Positions 1 to 12,385 of a stretch of 64,000 bases of DNA are shown one piece after another; the stretch's first letter is position 1, and each line of letters opens with the position of its first letter. Made by a program: the position numbers and the translations under genes. The stretch is from Phallusia mammillata (lineage: Eukaryota; Chordata; Ascidiacea; Phlebobranchia; Ascidiidae), in NCBI GenBank assembly GCA_003260075.1, contig QLIY01000023.1, positions 69,011-133,010 on the forward strand, written 5' to 3'. The notes under the pieces are model-generated. The model did no database searches. It was given only the letters and a program-made list of their open reading frames with translations, and was not told the DNA's origin.

Positions 1-3000
1 AAAAAATCGAAAGCAATCAGTAAAATTTTAATATTTCGACGCCGAATTGCACTTTGAATACAATGTGGCACCCCTGTTTATATTGTACAAGGCTAATGGG
101 TTGCGGAAACAGTTTAGTTTAGCATGCCACCTAAAAATAAATCGCACCACACATGTCCAAAAAATATAATCAATCGAATTAATATTATGTGTTTTTTTAC
201 TCATGTCTATCACATTCAAAATACACATTACATTGGCTGGAAAGATTTTAGTTTCGTTTGGGATTTCATTCCTTATTGGAATAATGTTTACCTAAACGAT
301 TTGTACAATTGATATATTAATCCTCTTTCGTGTTTGCCCAGTCGTCGTTCAAAGAATCAATTTAGTGTCTTAGGTGATTTTTTCGGTCTCTTTTAAGCCT
401 ACAAATTTGACACTTTCACTTGCCACTCGACCTTGCCGTTTATTTTCATCACAACGTACGTCAAAAAAAGTATTTTTGGAAGATTTTTTAAGACTGTGTT
501 CGTTTTTAGGCCAGTTTCTACTTTATTGCTTTTTGCAGACTATATTTGCGTTATTTATAATTCGCTAAGTTTATTTAACTGATGCTTATTTGAGCCAAGT
601 CACGTTGCTGCTGTGGTCAAATCACGGATGCTACTTCCGGTTGACTTCCGTTCAACCCACGCTTCCAAGCACGTTCCAACACTTAGGTAACATGTTTTGG
701 CACTTCGGTGTTTCTATTCTTGACTCAATGTTAAAAACGTAAGCGTCTCGTTTTTACGCAGAAGCGGTAAGCTATATGCGGTTTGTCCTCAAAAAATTCC
801 CCCAAAATGAACAAAACCTTGTTTAAAAATTTAGTTTAGCGTTGTTTTTGTCCGCATAGAAATCATATCAAAAAGCTCGGTGAATTTAAACAAAAATGGA
901 CGCTGCTAACTCATTGTGCCCAGAAAGGAACATATGCAGCCTTCTCAAAACCCTTATATTGGTTTGTCAAACCTAAACAAGACAAAAATGAAAAAGTATC
1001 ATAACGTTTAATGATTATCTTAAGGAAATTTTAAAGTTACTTGGACTTAAATTTTAGACCACTAACTATGGGAAAACAAATGAGATGTATTGACTTTAAT
1101 CTATTGGGAAAAACTTCTCGTCCTTTCTCGGTCTTTGGCTTGTTTAGCAACAAATTTTGAGTACGTGCAGCAGGACACGGGAAGAACAAACTTTTTGCTG
1201 CATCATGTCTCCAACGACAACAGCAATTGCGAATTCTCAAGGGTAAAACCAAGCACAAGAGTGGACAAGGGTTTAACTTGATTTTGGAGCACTAAAATGA
1301 CATTGTACCCAAAAGTCGATTAATTTTACCACAATGCTGTTAGCGATTACGAAATAAATAAACTAATTTCACACAGACCACAACGCAGAAAAGTTTGTTA
1401 ACCGGTAAACTTTGGATGGTGCCTGACATATGCTTTTCTATTGCCCTTTCCATTGTGGCCAACAGCTGTATATGTTTCTCTATTTGCCCTGAAAAATGGC
1501 GCACGGTCCTGGTTTAAAACAACACCCGTCTTGGCAGCACCGACGTAATTAACATATGCATGTGTCCGCTCTTACATTAAAAAACATTTCATTTGTGACG
1601 GTTTGACCTCAGTGTACCGACCGATGCAGAGGTCAACTGATGGACAATCCGGGTCTTTGTGAGGCGAGGACGCTGTTCAGAATGCCTCGCGGATCTTAAT
1701 GAAACTAATGAGACACGTTTTCATTTCATAAAAAGCATTTTCTCTGCGTCCGGGCCCTTTAAAGTGCCTTAAGTATCTTGTTTTTTTGATTTGTGTTGCA
1801 ATAACATGGGAGCTAAGCCAGTTCATTATCGTCGCCAGCTCGTTCCAACAACTGTTCTACGAAATTCTGAAATTTGAATTAGGCTTTAAAATGGTAATGT
1901 GTCAGAAATTTGGCTTTGACAGCATGTGATTGATGTCGCCACAATTTGTATTGTATATTCTCTGCGATTGAAATACAGTTTCTTCGAAATAACATAACAA
2001 ACCTTGTGTATCATAAATCCACAGTAAAAAATCTAATTCAAGTATCTAATTGTTCCGTGTCGGGTTCTGGCAATAAATGTTCACGTCCATTAAATCATTT
2101 AGAACGTTTTGAAGCGCAATGAGCCAATTTAAGGAATATTTTACCGACTGTTTGAATTTTTCTAAACCTATAGATTTGCCAATTAAATTTACATTGACTT
2201 GTTTAAATCCTATGTTTATACATCAACTGTTACATAGCACAAGCCATGTTCTAAATTTTCCAAGAATTCCCAATTTAGCAGAGGAATGACTATACTGCCC
2301 ATTTACCTTGACCGTTGCGGCGCGTTTCAGACATAATTGTTCCCGGGGTTCACGTTTAAAGGCTTGCGGCGCTTTCCGCTTTTCAATCAACTCAACAGTG
2401 AACAGAAACCAACTTGCATGCAGTTCGTCTCACCTGTAGCAAGATGCCAAACTTGGCTTTTGTTTTGTTGTGTTTGGTGTGTGTTTTGGTACACTGTAGA
2501 ACGCATTATACATTAAAGGTTAGGGTATGGTTGGTTAGAAACTTTTAGTTTATGGTTGAAGATTTGGTTATGGTTGTAATTGTTACTGCTTGCACATACA
2601 AAGTATATTCTGCTGGTCAATTGCAGTGTAGCCATAGCGTGCGTATCTAATGCTGCATAAGCGTCCTTATGAACTAATTAAGTCAGTGTAACTGCTCATT
2701 GAGTTATAAGCTTCAATAAAATGAAGACTTTTTACAATGGACCTAGTTTGCTTTAGAATTCCTAATGCAAAAATAGTTGAAATGTGGTGCAAGAATTTTT
2801 TTTGAGACAGTAATTATGCGTATATCGCTGAATATGTATGATTCTATTTTGAACAAATTTGTAATATTCATCTTAGCTTCGGCTGAACCCAGCAACTAAA
2901 TTCGTATAAATTGCAACATTGCAAAGCTATAAAAGAGGTCATGTGAAAACTGCATTAATTTAAATAAATCAGCAGCTATTTGAGGTCATTCGAGTCTCTT

Positions 3001-3500
3001 TAGGCTTTCTTCGAACCGGAGATCGTTGAGTTATACTCCGAAAACAGTTTGGGGGTAATTATTGAGGTTCTGCAAATAGTCTTGCAAAACTTTCCCAGCG
3101 AGAGTGCGCAAAATTCGGGTGAAGCGTTTCAACCCCGGACGGTTATTTATAGATTCTGACCAATCACCGAGCCGCCGAAAATCACGTGACTTTATGGTGT
3201 ATTGAGTTTTTCCGATCAAGCGTTGAAAACATTTCAAGTAACGAGCGAGTTTTACCGGGTTGGTTATATCTCAAAAGTTTACGACTTTAAACGTAAAAAT
3301 ACACGGCAAAAAATCCGCTGTCGCGATAGGGTTTGTCACCCATATTAGACACTGAATGAGTAATGAAATAATTTTACCCTGTGATTTGAAAAGCCGCCAT
3401 TAAATCTCACTACCTACCGAACTATAAAACTATAACATCGTGCAATTTTTTGTTTTAATTCATTGTTTATTTTTTGGAGGATGGTTAAAGATGAAAGTTA
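1..3500. other. Non-coding, nothing supported
   Basis: All frames are short and AT-biased. I see no splice-linked exons, repeats with defined ends or RNA genes. Confidence 0.5.
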
Positions 3501-3513
3501 TAGTAATATAAAG

Positions 3514-3708
3514 CAAGGGTCGGCAACTTTTTTGCACTGCGGGCCGGTTTGAAACTGATTTTTTTATCACGGACCGGCCTTTAAAAACCACGGATGTTCA
3601 GCACTGAAAACTAATTACAGTTATTACAACTTTGATATAATGTAAACCTTGAGAAAGTTTTCTGCGGCCCGGTAACAAGCCCCTCGCGGACCAGCTTGCC
3701 AACCACTG
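3514..3708. mobile_element. hAT-like MITE
   Basis: The ends are CAAGGGTCGGCAAC and (inverted) TTGCCAACCACTG, an imperfect terminal inverted repeat of hAT type. They are flanked by 8-bp near-identical target duplications ATATAAAG/ATACAAAG. The element is 195 bp, non-coding, with GGGCCGG/CCGGCC internal palindromic blocks. Confidence 0.7.
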
Positions 3709-3714
3709 ATACAA

Positions 3715-5730
3715 AGGGTTGGAAATATTTTGAAACTGTGTTGCAACATACGCACTAACTTTGTTATATATTTTTTAAGTTTCGTAGCCGTTACTGTTAT
3801 GTGTAGTAATAATAGATAGACAGAGAACTGTTCCTGGCCCGTGTAAGACAAAAAAGCGACTTTAATCCTAAAATATCACCAGCGTCACAATATGACCCTC
3901 GAAACCAGATAGAGAGGAATTCACAGAAGTGTATGATGCTGGAACTCGACCGAGGGAGAAAAACACTTGAACGAAAATCCCCTGGTGCTTTCCCAAAGCG
4001 CGTCACTTTTTCATTCACAAAAGGTGAGTGGGCGATGGTCTATGTAGAGACGAGGGTATTAGGTATCGGCTGTTGTAAGCCCCCCAAAAACTTGCCAAAA
4101 AGACCGTATAAGACTTATAAGTGATTTATGTATCATTTTCAAAAATGGTGATTATGCTTATAAATGTTAAGTTGCATGCATGCTTGTTAGATAAAAACTG
4201 TTTTGTTGGCTTATTTCTCTTTCATTTGGGGTAAAAGGTCATTGTGGTTCACCACTAATGCCGCCCCTAACTTATGGTGACGCAGCAATTTTGCGTTACG
4301 TAATTCAGCACAGTCACTTTTCTGTTGACATAAATGCAGAACTGCGAGCATAAACGGCTGGTTCTTAAATAGCAGTTGCGTTGTATATTTGTTTTAACTC
4401 CATATGTGGGAAGATCGCAGTGTTATTTATCGACTAAAGCACTCCGGTAACCTCAATACGCAACCGATTTTCGGGTGTAATTTTAAACAACGATTGCGTT
4501 TTACTACCTAATTTTGTACAGCTCTCACGAAAAAATACTCTGTATACTTATGCGTGCAAGGCAAAAATAGCATTCATGCTCTTGCGTTTAGAAATGACAT
4601 CGCTCTCTCTTTTGGCCTGCCTTGCATGTTTTACGTTATTGCATCCTTCCTGTAAAAGGAATATGGGAATTTTCCTCTTGCAATGAATTTAATCTATAAT
4701 GCGAGTCATGCAATGCCCGGATACGCGTTTTGTCGCATAGGAAAATCGTAAACCGAGTTATGTTCCTATGGCTTTCGCGTTCAGTTCCAGAATAGCTGCG
4801 CTACGGAAGGGCATGCCCGGATGTGTATAGAGTTACTGCACGATCGTCGAAGCCTATGGCGATGACGTTATTCCTACACCACGTAACAACCTAGAAAGTT
4901 TTGTAATCAGGATAAATATTCAAGTAAAACGCCATAATTCGTGCTCTACGTGTATTGTACGAGTGTCATTTCCTTGGAAAGTTCTCGAATTATATTCGCT
5001 TTTTTTCGGATCCTATATTTGCGACGGCAAATGTGATGATATAGCGTTGGTGTAACGAGTCACATTAATACAAGTAAACAGTTCCGTCTTATGCGGAGCA
5101 AAAAATCTTTCCCCCAATAAATCTATATTAAAGCGTGAGATACAATTATCATTCCGATTCTATTTTCAATCAGTCCATCGAAAAACGCTGTCGCAAAAAA
5201 TAAAACACTGTCGTGGGATTTTTCAAATGAACGTAATATTTGTGTTTAGGTCATAATGAGGTTTAGAATTACGTCATAATTTTTATCGAATCTTAAATAT
5301 GTCGAAATGTATTAAAATGACTTTTAATTGAGCACAGTTATTTTGGTATCATGGTATTACAATATATCTGTAATACCGTTGCTCATAGACATAATGTATC
5401 AACAAGTAATGCTCTTCCAGCAGGCTTTGTTATAATTAGAACATTTCTCGTTTAAATATCTGCATAAGATATGGTCCGTTCTATAGAAATTTACATTGTC
5501 AAAGAGAATGATGACGTAATTTTGACTGACAGAACTCTCTTGAAATGTCGTAATGTGAGGGAATTGTGAGGCACGTGCCTAAAGTGAAAGCGGACAAAGT
5601 CATTTCCAACGCCTTGACGCTATATGGCAATTGTGTTTGGTTAACTGGGAATTCCCATATGACGGCTGTTTCGTTTAGCAATCCACCCAACACTTACTGT
5701 TACGCCCAGCAGGTTGCTATTGTTTGGTCC
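3715..5730. other. Non-coding, nothing supported
   Basis: Only short overlapping frames on both strands. A T-rich, upstream-like composition, but no promoter can be supported. Confidence 0.5.
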
Positions 5731-5733
5731 CTG

Positions 5734-6045
5734 CGCCCTGTGGTGAAATAGAAATAGGGGCGAAACACAGAGAAATTGTTTGCAGAACTAGTTTCTAATT
5801 CCTTTATTACTATTTATATAGCCAAATTTCGTTTGCTTACGCAATATACGGTTGCTTGTTAAACTGTAAATTTTAGTTTCGCCGGGGGGGGGGGGCGCCC
5901 TGTGGTGAAATAGAAATAGGGGGAAAACACAGAGAAATTGTTTGCAGAACTAGTTTCCAATTCCTTTATTACTGTTTATATAGCCAAATTTCGTTTTCTT
6001 ACGCAATATACGGTTGCTTGTTAAACTGTAAATTTTAGTTTCGCC
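5734..6045. repeat. Direct duplication around a 12-G run
   Basis: Copy 1 is 5734-5883, G 5884-5895, copy 2 5896-6045; both are 150 nt with a handful of SNPs. Non-coding. Confidence 0.85.
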
Positions 6046-6441
6046 AAAATAATTTTGCTTTCACACTGGAATTTAATTCCGGTTTGTTGCATTTTGCGCC
6101 TAAACAACATTATAAATTTGACGATAAAAAAAATGATCATTTCAGACAGCAGTAATTGCGAAATCCCACTTGACAATGAATGAATAAATATTAGTTATTG
6201 TAATACTTGGAATTGTAACCGCACTTCGCAACAGAAGGCAAAGTTCATATATGTCTTGTTTCCCAATCCAAACTTAACTCGTATTTACTCAACTGATGGT
6301 GGTCGGGTTCGTTGTTGGAAAATTAGCATTTCGAAGTATTGGCATGTACATTTGATACTGCAGCATAAAGTTGGCCTACACTCAAACTAAATTTGCAAAC
6401 TTCCAAATTCTTCATGTCGCATAGATTGATTAAGCAATCTC

Positions 6442-6652
6442 AACAGTATTTTACTTTTTTTCGAAAAATCAAGTGACACATTAAATTTTTTGCGTAGGGA
6501 AGGGGTGGAGGGTACTAGAGGATAAATGATTACAATAAGGGGGGGGGGAGAGCAAAACAGTATTTTACTTTATTTCGAAAAATCATGTGACACATTAAAA
6601 TTTGTGCGTAGGGAAGGGGTGGAGGGTACTAGAGGATAAATGATTACAATAA
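6442..6652. repeat. Direct duplication around a 10-G run
   Basis: Copy 1 is 6442-6538, G 6539-6548, copy 2 6556-6652. Non-coding. Confidence 0.85.
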
Positions 6653-6718
6653 CAATGTATTTAAACTCAAGTATATTGGTAAAAGACAGGTATAAATGTT
6701 ACTGTATGTCTTCTATGT

Positions 6719-6950
6719 CCACGCGAGATAAAAAAAATACCTTTAGCAAAAAAAACTTTATTTATCTAAGGCTTTGTTAGGGACAGTAGGCAAACAAAAA
6801 CAAACCATTCGGTCAACATCACGGCGTGGGGGGGGGGGCCCACGCGAGATAAAAAAAATACCTTTAGCAAAAAAACCTTTATTTATCTAAGGCTTTGTTA
6901 AGGACAGTAGGCAAACAAAAACAAACCATTCGGTCAACATCACGGCGTGG
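6719..6950. repeat. Direct duplication around an 11-G run
   Basis: Copy 1 is about 6719-6828, G 6828-6838, copy 2 about 6840-6950. It lies only about 70 bases from the previous join. Non-coding. Confidence 0.85.
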
Positions 6951-6954
6951 TTTA

Positions 6955-9900
6955 CCATAACCTTTAACAAGCTATTTACAACTGTTTACAAAACATGTTT
7001 GAATTTCACGAATGACGCGCCCCTCTGCCCTTTATTGGGACCAAAGCGTACACTGCAAAACAAACTGCTGGTGCTTGTTCAACCAAAGCCTTTACTAAAC
7101 ATACGTGGCCCTTTGGTGCTTCGCAATGCTGGTGCAAAAGGGTTTGAAGGGTTAAGAGGGCATTTGACCTGCAGCAGAACCCAAATAGCAGAAACCCAAT
7201 CCGCATAAATTAGTTGATGTGCACGAGTATGCGTCGAATTCTGGCTACTGCTAGACAAATACGTTCACGTCGGTTTAATGATTTTTATACCTACATTATC
7301 TGCAGGGACGTTGACGTAATACTGTCACGATACTTTGGGCCAAGTGATTGACAGCTCCTTATTGGGACGACGTGCGATGATTTTTACCTGGCAAAGGTGT
7401 TTAGCTTTTTTCTGGCATCCTTTTTGCGAAAGAATGCGCGCAAATCCCTAATGTCAGTAAATGCTAGGAGTTTAGGGAGGTTGACACAAACCCCAATGCC
7501 CCCAAGCGTTTCCGAGAGGCCCCTCAGTTCCAAGAATGCGATTAAAATTGGTTTCGCATTCGGCTTGCAAGTCGTTATTATTCAGTTAATCTGGGTTTAA
7601 ATTACATTTGCTTTTTTATGTTTCAAATAACTTTCATAATGTGAAGATTTGAGAAGCTATCTTTAGAAATTTAGGCTTAATTGACCCTAATTAGTGATGG
7701 TAGCAACATTTATAGGCCTTTTGTATTCAAGGTTTGAACGCAATTAAAAATGATAGGTTTTGTTCCTTTTATACGCTGTAATACAGCAAAAACCTTTTGT
7801 GTAATTAACAAACGAAAAGTGATCATTTTTGTTCCCCTGCCAAATAGAATGAGACTTCTTTCTATAAACTACGTCATGGTGACGAAGAAATGTTGCAAAG
7901 TAGTGGGAACTTCCAGGCAAAACAAGCGTGCTGCCCAACAGAACACGAAAAAACGAATAATCGCATTTCGATTTGATTAAAATCCGAAAATTATCATCTA
8001 AAGTGCTAAATTTAAACCCGAAATGAGAAAGTGTTACTTGATCTTAGATTGAGTCACTGAAGACTCGTCTTTTGAGCTCACAAAAATACTACATGGCAAT
8101 CCACGTTTTGCTGCCGATAAAGCGGACCCGCTGTATGCAAATCTATGAGACATTCCGCTATATTTGTTAAATAGCGGCGCCGACAAATGCGTATGTTATT
8201 ACACAAGCCTCGCTTACCAGGGAGCAAAACACGTGACAACCAGGAAAGGCAATCTGGCTTAATAGTGACACAGCACATCAGCAAAGTGGCGTGCCCATCG
8301 GCCGGAAGTTAAGCATCCGTTGCTATGACGTCACTCTGCACGAGGGTTGCGACACATTGCAGCGCGGTTGATCAAGAAAAGGGACCATTGCGCGTTGGCA
8401 TCAGCGGCGTGTGCGGCAATGTCTGAAAACTCTGCATCTTGCACAACCCAGATTGCAGCCGTAATAAATTTACTGACCTAAAGTCCTTTAAGATACGCAC
8501 GGCTCATATCCGTATTTTTATTGGCCATTTAATATGGGCCCGATCTTCTCGGAATTACAATATTGTTTAGGGGTACACAACAGGGTCGTTTGGCATCTGT
8601 GCCTTGTAAAAGCCTCACACAAGGAATTCGAATTTGCCTCGCTATTTTAATTGTTTTTTAAATGTTCACAGCTTTACGTGATAGGGCATTTGCACCGAGT
8701 CCTGATTTATAGGCCAGCACGTTTGCGCAATGCTGACTTTAAATGAATGATGTGAACAATTACGTATGGTTTCTTGTTTCTTTAACTGAAATTGTTTGAG
8801 TCCGGTCAGATTTTCGCTTTCGTGGAAACGTCATGCTGAAGTCGAATTTTGCCGTAGACACGCCTTCTTGGCCCCGCCCACTTTTCTTTATTCTCAGTTT
8901 AGTTGAAGATATGTTAGGGCTTAGTTTTGCTTCCGAACATAGTGCCTTCTATTTGCTTCAAAATTGTCATTTCTGTTGCACATATTTTGATGTAAACTTG
9001 CAAAACAGTGCAATGTATGTTTAAAAAAACATCAAACTCTCTGTAACCACTTTGTCTATAATTGCAACAAGACTTTTCGCAAACTTGACGCGGACTTTGC
9101 TCTGCAGTGGGTTTGCCTGATGTTTGCTTGGTGAACCGTGGCTTCCGCGCACGCACCTTTTCAGGTTGTTTGTTACTAAATTTTCACCTTGTTACTGAGA
9201 AACTACCTTGTGCAAATCTAACACGATCTACATATTGCAACCAAATATGTTGTTAAATAGTAAAAAGTACATGGTGCTTAAGCAACTGTTGGATTGTTTT
9301 TTCTATAGGTGTCCATAATTAAACGTGGTATCAAAATTTCAATTTCGGGTGTTTTCTTATTCAAAATTCATCAGGTAGGCCTAGTGTGTTTACGTTAAAT
9401 TTATTTGTGTGTTTTGCGATTATGTGTACGTTATTGACAATTCAGTCGGTTCAAGACAAAAATGGAAATAATAACAGATGTATTTTTGAACAGCTGACGA
9501 TTTTTTTACACCAGAAAATAAAAGCACAGCAATGATATCTTACTGTTTCTCGTCTTAAATAACGTTGCCGTATAAGCTCTTAGGGAACAGCATTTGCAAA
9601 TACTAATCAATGCTTCGTGATATCTAACCGTAAAATTGAGATCGTATCTTGGACAGTGACCGGCCTTTGATTCCTGTTTAATGCATTTCTGTAATCAGAA
9701 ACAAATTCGGAATGAATTACCACGCCATATAATGTCAGCTCAAGCCGTCCCTACGGTTTTCGACGTTTCATAGGTCAGTGCTCACGCATAAGACGTCGCT
9801 GCAGCACGCAGTCAACCAAACGTTATTTATCACGTAGTTTTACGTACATCATAAATTTTCAAGAATTATTGAATTTACGTATAATTCATATCGTATTGAT

Positions 9901-11715
9901 TTGACGCACACGTTTGGAAACTGAGTTTGATCTTTTTTCTTCGGGATCTTTGACATTTTGATAACTGCGCGGCGAGTTTAAATGTGATCTTTCATATGCA
10001 CTTGGGGCTAAGGAACGTAAGATGACATTTGTCAGTGAGTCGGATTGAAATCGACCGCTCTTGCTTAACGAAAACTGTGAAATTGCGAACTATTTCCGTT
10101 TCGATTGTGTAATGCCATCATGTTTTGAAAAAAAAGGATAATCGGGAAACTGAAACAGAACGTATTCAAAATAAAAGTACCCACAACGGGAATTACAAAC
10201 ATCAAAACACGAAAATTTTTGTGTCAAACGTCCTAGATTTCGAAAATATCTTTAAACTGTTAAACCAAGACTTCTTTATTGCCGCTAAAAAAATCAATCG
10301 GATTAGAATTTTCGTTAAACAAGCTGTTATACCAACAAAAACCACGAAAAAACACAAAAAAACTTCAAAAAAGCCACAAAAAAGTAACAGCTCAGCAAAC
10401 AGGGAAATTAATAACTCATTCTGCCATTTTAATTCATTAACCCAAAGTTCAACTATTTCAAATCGCCGCGTTCGCAGAAACCGATCTTTCAAATACCAAC
10501 TATTTTTCGTCATGCGGATCAAAGTTCGTATTGTGCGTTTGTCCCATTCGAAAAAATGACAAATAATGCCTACAGGTTTTTGAATACCGCCTCATATGCA
10601 AATCGTATCATTAAGCAAGACGCAAATGCATAATAGTCATATAAAGACGAAACTGCATTGGTTGGAGGTATGTCTTCTCGGAATATGTTGACGTAATGAA
10701 GACTAAATTGGACGAAACCATGCCAGTGTCGCTCTTACACGTTTGTGGCCGAAATACACATCGGAGAGAAGGCACCCCCCCACCCACAAATGTTAATTCG
10801 GCCCGTCAGAATTTAGTGGGAAATGTAAATAGTCAAAGTTGGTTCATTTTGTTCGTATGTTTCACTTTGGAATTCGTTTTTTCAAAGGTAAGTTACATAC
10901 AGATCAGTTTATGTAGACATATTCTAGTCTACGACTTCAACACGAACACCTCACTTTCAAATCTTGTTTCGTTTTCGGATTCCCTGGTCAAGTAAAAGCC
11001 TAAAGGTTTAGAGTAATTAACCTTTATAACTGTCACCTGAATGTTCCAAACTTTACTTACAGAACTAAAATAGTTTTATTTAATTTTACAAATTAGCTTG
11101 CACATGTCAAAATTTATCCACTATTTCATGTAATGAGCAAGATGTTTTATCTGCTACCAAAAAGCGATGGCTGCTGGTCGATTTGGCACTTTATGAACGA
11201 ATTACCTTTTTGCCCAAATCGACTATATGGAGATAGAGGATCACCTTTTTAATGGCGTCTTTTTGGAAGCTTTCTTGTGTTCCGTTATTTTGATTTGCTT
11301 AAACCTTGGTGAATTGTTGGCGGGGTACGGGCAATAAATTGCAAAGATTGCTGCAAAGTCCTAAAAATCTACTCCCTTTTTACGTAGATAGCGGTCGCAG
11401 CTACGTCAAGCAAGTTTATTAGACCAAAAATCTCTCACTAAATTCAAATCAAATATTCGTGTATGTGGGAAGTGTAGCGGTCAGACCCTGAAAACCAATC
11501 AAATAACACAAAACCTTTGCAGCCATTAAATTAAGTTCATTGCGTCAACAATTTCAAACTTCAAACATAGCCCATACATAACCTGTCCATCTTCTCATTG
11601 TTAGTGTAACCTACAGCAAAACGTACTGCACAAATCATTTAATTGCTATTGCTTTCAAACAGCACATACGCTTTGCCTATGAAAATGTCTGTGTGTGAAT
11701 AAACGATTATTGTTC
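6955..11715. other. Non-coding, nothing supported
   Basis: The longest frame here (10125-10559 plus, 144 codons) is Lys/Asn/Ser low-complexity with A-rich codons and no homology I recognise. I treat the whole interval as intergenic. Confidence 0.45.
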
Positions 11716-11720
11716 ATTCA

Positions 11721-11820
11721 GCAGTTATTGTTATAATCGACGTTGCAAGATACCATTACCCTGAGATGAAAGCGTTTTTTATGGGACGCCGAAACGTCGA
11801 TTATTTATGATAAAAACTGC
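11721..11820. repeat. Imperfect hairpin with CTGAGATGAAAGCG...CGCCGAAACGTC
   Basis: GCAGTTATTGTTATAATCGACGTT pairs imperfectly with the inverted AACGTCGATTATTTATGATAAAAACTGC; the inner 10 bases AATCGACGTT/AACGTCGATT are perfect. The loop carries CCCTGAGATGAAAGCG and CGCCGAAACGTC, similar in layout to the 30543 family and to 36241-36300. Confidence 0.5.
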
Positions 11821-12140
11821 TGGAAGTGAAATATTCGTTTATACGTTATGCCTGGGATCAAAAGCTTATTCATTGAATTGGCCTATGTGAGAAGTTCGAT
11901 TCATAAATGTAAGGCTTACTATGCGTGGGTGAGGCCTGAATCTGTAACCGACCGGCGGACTCATGTTGGCGGGATCGGACTATTCGAAATAGTTTATGAG
12001 TCATTGCACAACTCGGCTGCAACTGCAACTGGTCTGTAAGCATCGGCACGCTTGCAATCTTATCTGCGAGATACACGTGGGCTGCCAGCAGGCTTTAGGA
12101 CATTTGCGTTTTATAACAACATATCATTTGAACATTAGAG

Positions 12141-12377
12141 CAGTGGTTCTTAACCTTTTTTCCTTGCTGCACCCCTTTCAAATCACCAACCAATTTTCGC
12201 ACCCCCTTTCATATCACTAACCAATTTTCGCTCCCCCTTCTGTAATTGCTTAAATAGAATAGACCTAACCAACCTTAATGATTCAGCATCCCCGCACCCC
12301 CTAGGAACAGTTCTCGCACCCCTTGGGGGTGCGTGCACCCCAGGTTAAGAACCCCTGNCCCAGGTTAAAAACCCCTG
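12141..12377. mobile_element. hAT-like MITE, right end duplicated at an N
   Basis: It starts CAGTGGTTCTTAACC and ends GGTTAAAAACCCCTG (inverted repeat). The flanking 8-bp direct repeats are CATTAGAG/CATTAGAC. The right terminus occurs twice, either side of the N at 12358 (12340-12357 and 12359-12377), so the join fell inside the element. The body is C-rich, with repeated CACCCC motifs. Confidence 0.75.
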
Positions 12378-12385
12378 CATTAGAC

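Noticed and set aside
5734-6950. Tandem duplications read as a biological repeat system or CRISPR-like array
   Set aside because: Each unit is a different sequence present exactly twice around a G run; there is no common repeat, no spacers, and the genome is eukaryotic.
10125-10559. 144-codon plus-strand open frame
   Set aside because: Lys/Asn/Ser low-complexity protein from A-rich DNA, an equally long frame on the other strand, no splice or family signal.
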